DNA of 64,000 nt from Rhytidiadelphus loreus. Taxonomy: Eukaryota; Streptophyta; Bryopsida; Hypnales; Hylocomiaceae. The position numbers and the translations under genes are program-made. Every line of letters begins with the position of its first letter. Position 1 is the stretch's first letter. Under the pieces are notes generated by a model. That model did no database searches. It was not told the DNA's origin and saw only the letters and a program-made list of their open reading frames with translations. This document shows, one piece after another, positions 58,291 through 64,000 of this stretch. The stretch is taken from NCBI GenBank assembly GCA_947034895.1, contig OX344761.1:92021447-92085446 (forward strand), given 5' to 3'.

Positions 58291-60491
58291 AGGATCAAGT
58301 AGATATCAAGAATTTCAGCAGTAAAATTCGCATCTTGTTCAATTTATAGGCCATTCTCTCTTTGTGAGTCCTCGTGATCTGAGGATACCGTAGTAGTATA
58401 CAAACTTGGTGCTATCGGTGAACTTGATATTCATTTTCTTCGCTAGCAACATGGATTACGGTACCAATTGCGAAGGTGATCCTACTGTTGTAAGCATCTA
58501 CAATCCTAAGAAAAAGTAGGTGAAGTCCACCTCATCTTTTGCTTCTGCCGAGAGAGCCGTGTGAACTCTACCATTCCAGTTCTTTTAGTTAAGGTTTCAC
58601 AGCAAGTGAGTTGACATTAGGACTCTAGCTTTCAATAGTTGTAGCGTTCACCCTCTCTTCAATTGTGCGGATACCATAAGAATGGATATTAGGCATAGCG
58701 ATTAGGTGATACAACATTGAATATCTGCTGCTTGCGCGATAAGTAGTTCTCCTAAAGAATGGATTCGTATGCCGAAGATAACCCAAAGTCCAACACGTAC
58801 AATCCGCCGCCCTCATCTGGACCAGGCCGCCGCGCCCAATGTACGACTGAGAGGGACGCATGAGCCAGAGGGATGTCGACGGCCACTCTAGCGTCATCGT
58901 CGACATCCCATGCCAAGAGCTTGATCGACATGCAATTACGCTCTTTTGAACTCCTTCAATTGATGCCGCTTTTTTCTCCAATTGATGTTCGGACTTGGAG
59001 AGTTTGGTGATTGTGTGTATTGGAGAGTTTTGTCTTCTGCCAGTGAAGAGTTGCGTTGCAAGGGATGGATTGCCGCGGAGAAAGCTGCCAATCCCCTTCC
59101 CATTTCCTTTCATTTGTGCCAACACAAACAATGGAAAATGAAGGAAAAAAATGAAGAATCATCTCCCGCCTGTATCCCCGATAGCCTTCTCCCAGCAAGA
59201 CCCTGGGATAGTGGTGATGGAGAATATTGTTACAGCTAGATATTTTTGAGCCAGTGTGGTGACATTTCCTGCATTTGGGCTAGCATCAAATCCTGATTAA
59301 GAGGCGGAGAACAACTCAGTCATGTTAGTGCTGGACTTGGACGCCATCTCAAGTGCTACAAATGTTTTTGAAGAGATGGAGCTCCGTTTACCCGCCATGG
59401 GCGACAATCATTGTCGCCGACTGTGAATACATTGATCTGTTATTGCCCTGTAAAGAAATTGTCTACTCTTTGAATAAAATTTGTTATCGCATTGAACAGA
59501 GCACAACCTCTTTGTCTGTTGCTTATCTGGACATCTGCAGAGTGTGTAGCAAACAATAGAAAGCTCAAAAATCCACAGATGTAGCAGTCAATCCACGGCC
59601 AATCTGTTCTGGATTCTTCAGGTCTACTGGCACTCCAGAGGAATAAGTGAATATGTTTGATTGAAATTGGGCACAAAGCCTTCATCGACCGTTCGCGATC
59701 GTCAAACCCTCCTAGTCACTTCTTTTAGTGTCCGCCAATCTCAAAAGCTAATCGGAGAAACGCCGGATTCGATCCAGCCGCGAGTACGGTGAGCTGCATC
59801 CCGTGCACTTTTCCCCGTCCTCCCCCGTTCTTGAATGTTGCCGACTCGCTGTTGCAGGAAACTTCGGGTGTGGCCATGGCCACAATTCTCTCCATTTCAG
59901 AGATTTCGGCCATGACTCCCAAGCCATCGCAACTGCCAAATGGCGATCGAACTATCCTTGCAATTCTTAAAGTCATCATTAACTAGTCGGGTACTACAAA
60001 CCTGCAATTATCCAATAAACTCTTCTCGTCACCGTACTCGACGTAATTGCTGTCCGCGTCTTGCAATGAACAAGTTCCATTCCTGGACTTGATTGAATGC
60101 ACGAGTGGTTCCCTACCTAGCACACAAACCCTAATTCAAAAAAACAGAGGAAATTGAATACTCGTAGCCTGGCAACAGCGGTGCGCCCTTGCCAACACTC
60201 ACAACGCTGAATCGAGACGTACAACCTATTCTGCCACGAACGCAACTCCTACTAAACTCCCCCGCTCTTCAACAACTACGCAGCCACGAAATTCAATCAC
60301 CGTCCGCGACGCGGGATGAGGTCGAGAAGCTTTTTCTTCGCTGCTTCCGAGTATCGACGTGCAAGCAGAACCCAGAACGGGCGATCTTGTACAGACATTG
60401 CGAAATGCCTGTTTGCAGAGCTGCAGACTTGTCGGTAGCGTGAGCAGCAATTGATAACCTCAGTTAGGTTAGTTGGTGACGGAGCTTCAAG
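58291..60491 (-). repeat. Right arm of the large inverted duplication (about 2.20 kb)
   Basis: Reverse partner of 52669-54952. It keeps the start-like segment (MELVHCKTRTAIT... on the minus strand near 60085) and the KLLAWDVDDD frame near 58900, with several amino-acid changes and shifted neighbouring frames relative to the left arm. The gene-like direction is leftwards, so the two copies face each other tail to tail. Confidence 0.88.
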
Positions 60492-61414
60492 AGAAGGGAC
60501 CCCACCAGTGATCCCAAAACTGGCTAATTTGCGCCAGATTTCTACCTGTGAGAGACATGTGCGAAATGTACATTGTGAAAATCATGTCCAAAATGAGATT
60601 TGGAGCCACATCTACACAAACGCGTCGGAGAATGTCGCAATTCGAACTCTTCATCCAACCTGCAAGTAGCATCCAATTTTCAATTTTTTTTTCATCTATA
60701 GCGACGACGCTCCCTGGCCATCGATGATGTCGCGTGGCGGCTACATCGAAGGAAGGGAATTCGCAGGGTTAGGGTTTGGGGTTTCTCTCCCAAAGTGGCG
60801 CACTTAGCAAGTAATTGTGTACTTTTGATCCATTCTCTTCGCATTAACGTTCTTGAAGTCATGTCCTCGTTAGCATTAACTTTCACAGGATTCGTGTCTT
60901 CCATCAGCCCCTATCATGTTTCTGGATGCTCTCGAGATGGCTGTCATTACTGCCATGCATTCACGTTCAAATTTTTTTTTTTTCGAAACTGGTTTCCTTC
61001 CTTCGAATCCGTCTTGGATTTGAATGCCGGAGCTCAATTTGCTACGCCACTTCCATGTTGTTTTTGAATTTCTGAGATATTGAGAGGTTCTCCTACATTC
61101 AGTGCAATGGGGAATGGAGGCGGTGAGGTGGCGACGGAACAATTCCTCAGGCAATTTAATCGGTCCTTCTACTCCTGAACTCATGCATTTCCAATCTGCA
61201 TTGCTCCGCTCTTGCTTCGTCTTTGCATTCTCACCTTCTTGGAGTTTTTGGTTGTTGCTGTTGATCAATTTGAGCGTGTCACGGACTTACGGTTCTATGT
61301 AACTGATCTTCCTTGCATTATCGTCGTCGTCGTTTTGTTTTGGTGCCGAATTGTTTGCTTGTCATGTTGTTGGGGTGCATTGTTAGGGAATTGGAGTGCA
61401 GGATCACTTCTCAG
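60492..61414. other. Spacer upstream of the hAT-type relic
   Basis: Moderately GC-rich. It may contain the promoter and leader of the downstream transposase gene (an AGGGTTAGGGTTTGGGG motif lies at about 60760), but no element is certain. Confidence 0.3.
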
Positions 61415-64000
61415 ATGGTGCCCAAATTGAAGCTTCCGGACAACTTTCGAGTGAAGACCTTTGGATCTAGCCACAACACGAGCGGTGTGGGCAAATATGT
61501 TATGAGTCTCACCCATGTTTCGGAGACACGCCTGGAGGATTTGCTCACAAGTCCAACACTTCCCGCTTGCCCACCTTTTGAGGTGACTGTGCTTTCTTCG
61601 ATCACACTGATCACGAGCGAATGCGAGGATGAGCTGGCGAAGAAAAGAACCAAGTTGACAGCAACTTCGAGCCGGAAGAAGATGAAAATCACCGCGAGTA
61701 CTGTGACACGCTGCTGGCAAGAGGTTTGGGCCTGCCGATTTGCGTGGGCCGAGGGCGAATTTAATTCAAATGGCGATGTTGTTGGGATCGTCTGCCACAG
61801 CTGCACGACGATCACTGGGAGGTGCAAAGTCATGGTTCCTAAGCTGGACAACTTAGAGAAGCACGAGGAGAAATGTACCTGCCAAGAGGATGGTATCCCA
61901 CTCCCTCATCTGAAGAAAGGCGAAATTTTTATTAAGCGGGACTGTCGGCACTTGCAATTGTGCAAGCTCTGGGTTGGGCGGAAGCAGGCAAGCACCATGG
62001 CAGAATAGTTACTTGGTGGCTTAGAGAACGACATGAAGAAAAAGGGAGTTCAATTCTCAACCCTTTTCCATATTTTGTCACATGGTCATCTGATGTGTGA
62101 TTATGAGCGGCAACAACAATTGCTTCGACAGTTGAAGGTAAGAAATCTCCCGAGAAAGCATTGGTCAGAGAATACGGGTTGGGAAATGAGTGAATACTTG
62201 CATGGATGTGTTCTTGCTACCCTTAAGAGTGTTGTTCAGTGTACGAGTATCATTTCTAGTAGTGCCGATAAAGTAACTGTAGTAGATAATACTTGTTGGG
62301 TTGGCGTCCATGTGTATGCAATGGACTGTTGGGAGAGAGCACCCCATCTGCTGCATTTGTCTTGTGTTTCTGAGAGCGGCACTGCAAACCATTTAACCGA
62401 TGTGATCATGCACGCTCTTATGGCGGAGGGAGGCTTGTCACGTGAGGCAATTGCTTCAAAACTTGTTTGTTTTGGTGCTAACGGAGTCAGCACCTTCCAA
62501 GGATCTCGAACGGGGGTTACCACATAGATCCAGGAGAAATGGGCTCCATTTTTTTATCAGAGCCTCCTGTATAAGTCACCGTCTCAACCTTGTTGTTGAG
62601 ACAATGTCGAAATTTCCGATGGTGTCTAGGCTGGAGGGCTTCTTCCAATCTGTATACTTCTATTTCTGCCGAAGCAACAAGCGACATGTTGAGTTGCAGA
62701 GGCTTGCTGACCTTATGGAAACTAAGGGAAACGAGATGCTAAGAAATGTAGAAACACGTTGGATTTCGATGAGGAGTCCTACCGCGCAAATCATGTCTGA
62801 GTATCGAACTCTAGTGGTGAAGATGGGAATGGACATGACACCTGCTGCTGGTCACAAACCACTTCCTGGTATAGTCGGCAACTTCGATTTGTTGGTCAAT
62901 ATTGAACTTCTTCTGCCGCTGGCCATTTTCATTCCGCTTGTGAATTCAGTGCATTGCTTGATCAAACTATCGCAGTCCCGTGATATTTTCATTTGCGATT
63001 TCTTGAGCGTCCTTAAACTGTGCTAGGCTGAACTGGCTCGCATGTTTCTGGACCCTACCACGGTGTACAACAAAACTAATTTCAAACATTACAATGAACT
63101 AGTTTCATTGTCTTGTGAAGACATACCATTGCAATGGAAGAAGCTTCCCAGAGACAGCGGTTTGTCACACTTGTACTTTGACTTCGGGCACACCCACGTC
63201 TTTCTCCGCTGTCATGACAAGCTAACAGGGAACCACCTATTTGTGACACAAGAGGAGTTCAATCAGCTATAGGACAACATCGAGTGGCAGTTCTTAAGTG
63301 AGTTTTTTCTTTCATTTTCATTTTTTTTTTTTCCTTTTGATTTCCATTTTTTTTGGTCTTTGTGTTCCAATATATTGTATGTTTTGATTGGCTTTGAACT
63401 TTGAAGCCTTGGTTTTGAACTTTGCATTCCAAATTTTTTTTTGTTGTTTAAGCTGTCTGTGCAGGAGTTGCGAGGTGCACCTGCAAATGAGATCCTTTTT
63501 GCCTTTGTGTTTTTCTGAGATTTTGTTTTTCTTTGTATAAATGTGAGATGTATTGGATTGGGTTTTCCCTTGCTGTGCAACTTGTTTTTGCTGTTTTTTG
63601 GGATAGCCTTGTAGGGGTGCGAGGTTCATGGGAGGACCATGAGTGCACATTTAACTTCACATTTTTTTGGGTCATATTGTGGATCCTTTTTTCTTTTGTA
63701 TTCCAATTTTTTTTTTGGTTCATCGTTTTCATACTTGCATAATCAGACGGCTTCTGCTGTAGGCTTCTATTGTAGGCTTCTAACAGGTGAGCTTGTAACT
63801 ACTTCAACACTCGAATTCTGATTAACTTTCATTAGTGCCAACTTTGATTTCATTTTTTTTGGAGGCTTGGCTGTACAGTCGTACAAAGATAGCCCAATGC
63901 TTGTGTGATGAGCTTGAGCGCCGATTTCCGTAGCAGGACCTCCTTGACGCGTTTGGAATCATCTATCCGCAATACTGGCGGCAGGCTGGGGCGGAGGAGA
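61415..64000 (+). pseudogene. ZNF862-like hAT transposase gene, broken (continues past window)
   Basis: From ATG 61415 the frame shows a BED-like module (WACRFAWAEGE...CHSC...VPKLDNLEKHEEKC, about 61720-61870). It continues through LVCFGANGVSTFQGSRTGVT and CISHRLNLVVET. Then follow KRHVELQRLADLMETKGNEM with RNVETRWISM, and DELERRFP and QDLLDAFGIIYPQYW at the right edge. This order is that of ZNF862/KIAA1586-like hAT proteins. It is broken by TAG codons at 62006, 62525, 63024, 63270 and 63931, and by a frameshift in a run of seven T at 62549-62555. An intron with donor AA/GTGAGT at about 63298 and acceptor CTGTACAG at about 63880 is plausible. Likely a dead transposon or transposon-derived gene. 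Confidence 0.82.

Noticed and set aside
52669..60491. Inverted duplication read as one giant foldback transposon
   Set aside because: Outer flanks show no matching target duplication and the arm ends lack transposon-like termini.
61411..61851. Minus-strand ORFs of 141-146 codons at 61.3-61.85 kb
   Set aside because: They lie opposite the BED-like module of the hAT-type gene and have no features of their own.
61415..64000. TAG reassigned to glutamine
   Set aside because: One frameshift also breaks the gene, and other genes here use normal stops; methylation-driven CAG-to-TAG decay is simpler.
1..64000. CRISPR arrays, rRNA or bacterial operons
   Set aside because: No regularly spaced identical repeats, no rRNA-like segments and no prokaryotic gene packing. 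tRNA genes were not scanned exhaustively, and none was noticed.

Overview
The window looks like nuclear DNA of a land plant. The one clear host gene is an RGLG-type copine-RING ubiquitin ligase, a plant family. The Ty1/copia element has a primer site matching plant initiator-Met tRNA, and genes are split by GT-AG introns. Genes are very sparse (one confident multi-exon gene in 64 kb). The mix of a ZNF862-like hAT relic, a piggyBac-like relic and MITE families, with a nearly intron-free RGLG coding region, makes me lean towards a non-seed plant (bryophyte, lycophyte or fern). That lean is an inference, not something I can show.

Layout. 1-2.7 kb: AT-rich with MITEs. 2.7-7.2 kb: a tandem pair of tiny genes whose peptides consist of repeated MGDGGSSKW(K/R)PPSK units; a possible third, diverged member lies at 27.5 kb. 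7.4-9 kb: two TIR elements. 8,982-23,098: one full-length, decayed Ty1/copia element on the minus strand, with both LTRs, PBS, PPT and a 5-bp target duplication. It was later invaded three times: by a CACTA-type MITE (9,189-9,395), a 3.6-kb solo LTR (10,018-13,610) and a complete 7.5-kb DNA transposon (13,881-21,389). The transposon has 28-bp TIRs, an 8-bp target duplication and a large transposase whose N terminus carries two ZF-HD-like zinc fingers. 24-24.5 kb: a piggyBac-like transposase relic. 25-42 kb: AT-rich repeats, including a head-to-head inverted repeat (31-34.5 kb), a 1.5-kb TIR element with a 10-bp target duplication and a nested GGCGCC palindrome element, and several copies of two MITE families. 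42.9-46 kb: the RGLG gene, with three tandem copies of a leader exon-intron unit upstream of its ATG. 47.9-51.5 kb: more TIR elements. 52,669-60,491: a large inverted duplication with arms of about 2.2 kb around a 3.3-kb centre. 61.4 kb to the right edge: a ZNF862-like hAT transposase gene broken by five TAG codons and one homopolymer frameshift.

How the parts relate. The RGLG gene is the only strong candidate for a working host gene. The small repeat-peptide genes are the best candidate for something undescribed: the three repeats in one copy differ only at synonymous positions. Most other sequence is transposon strata, and their relative order can be read from nesting. Excising the solo LTR and the DNA transposon, each with one target-duplication copy, restores the copia reading phase at both junctions.
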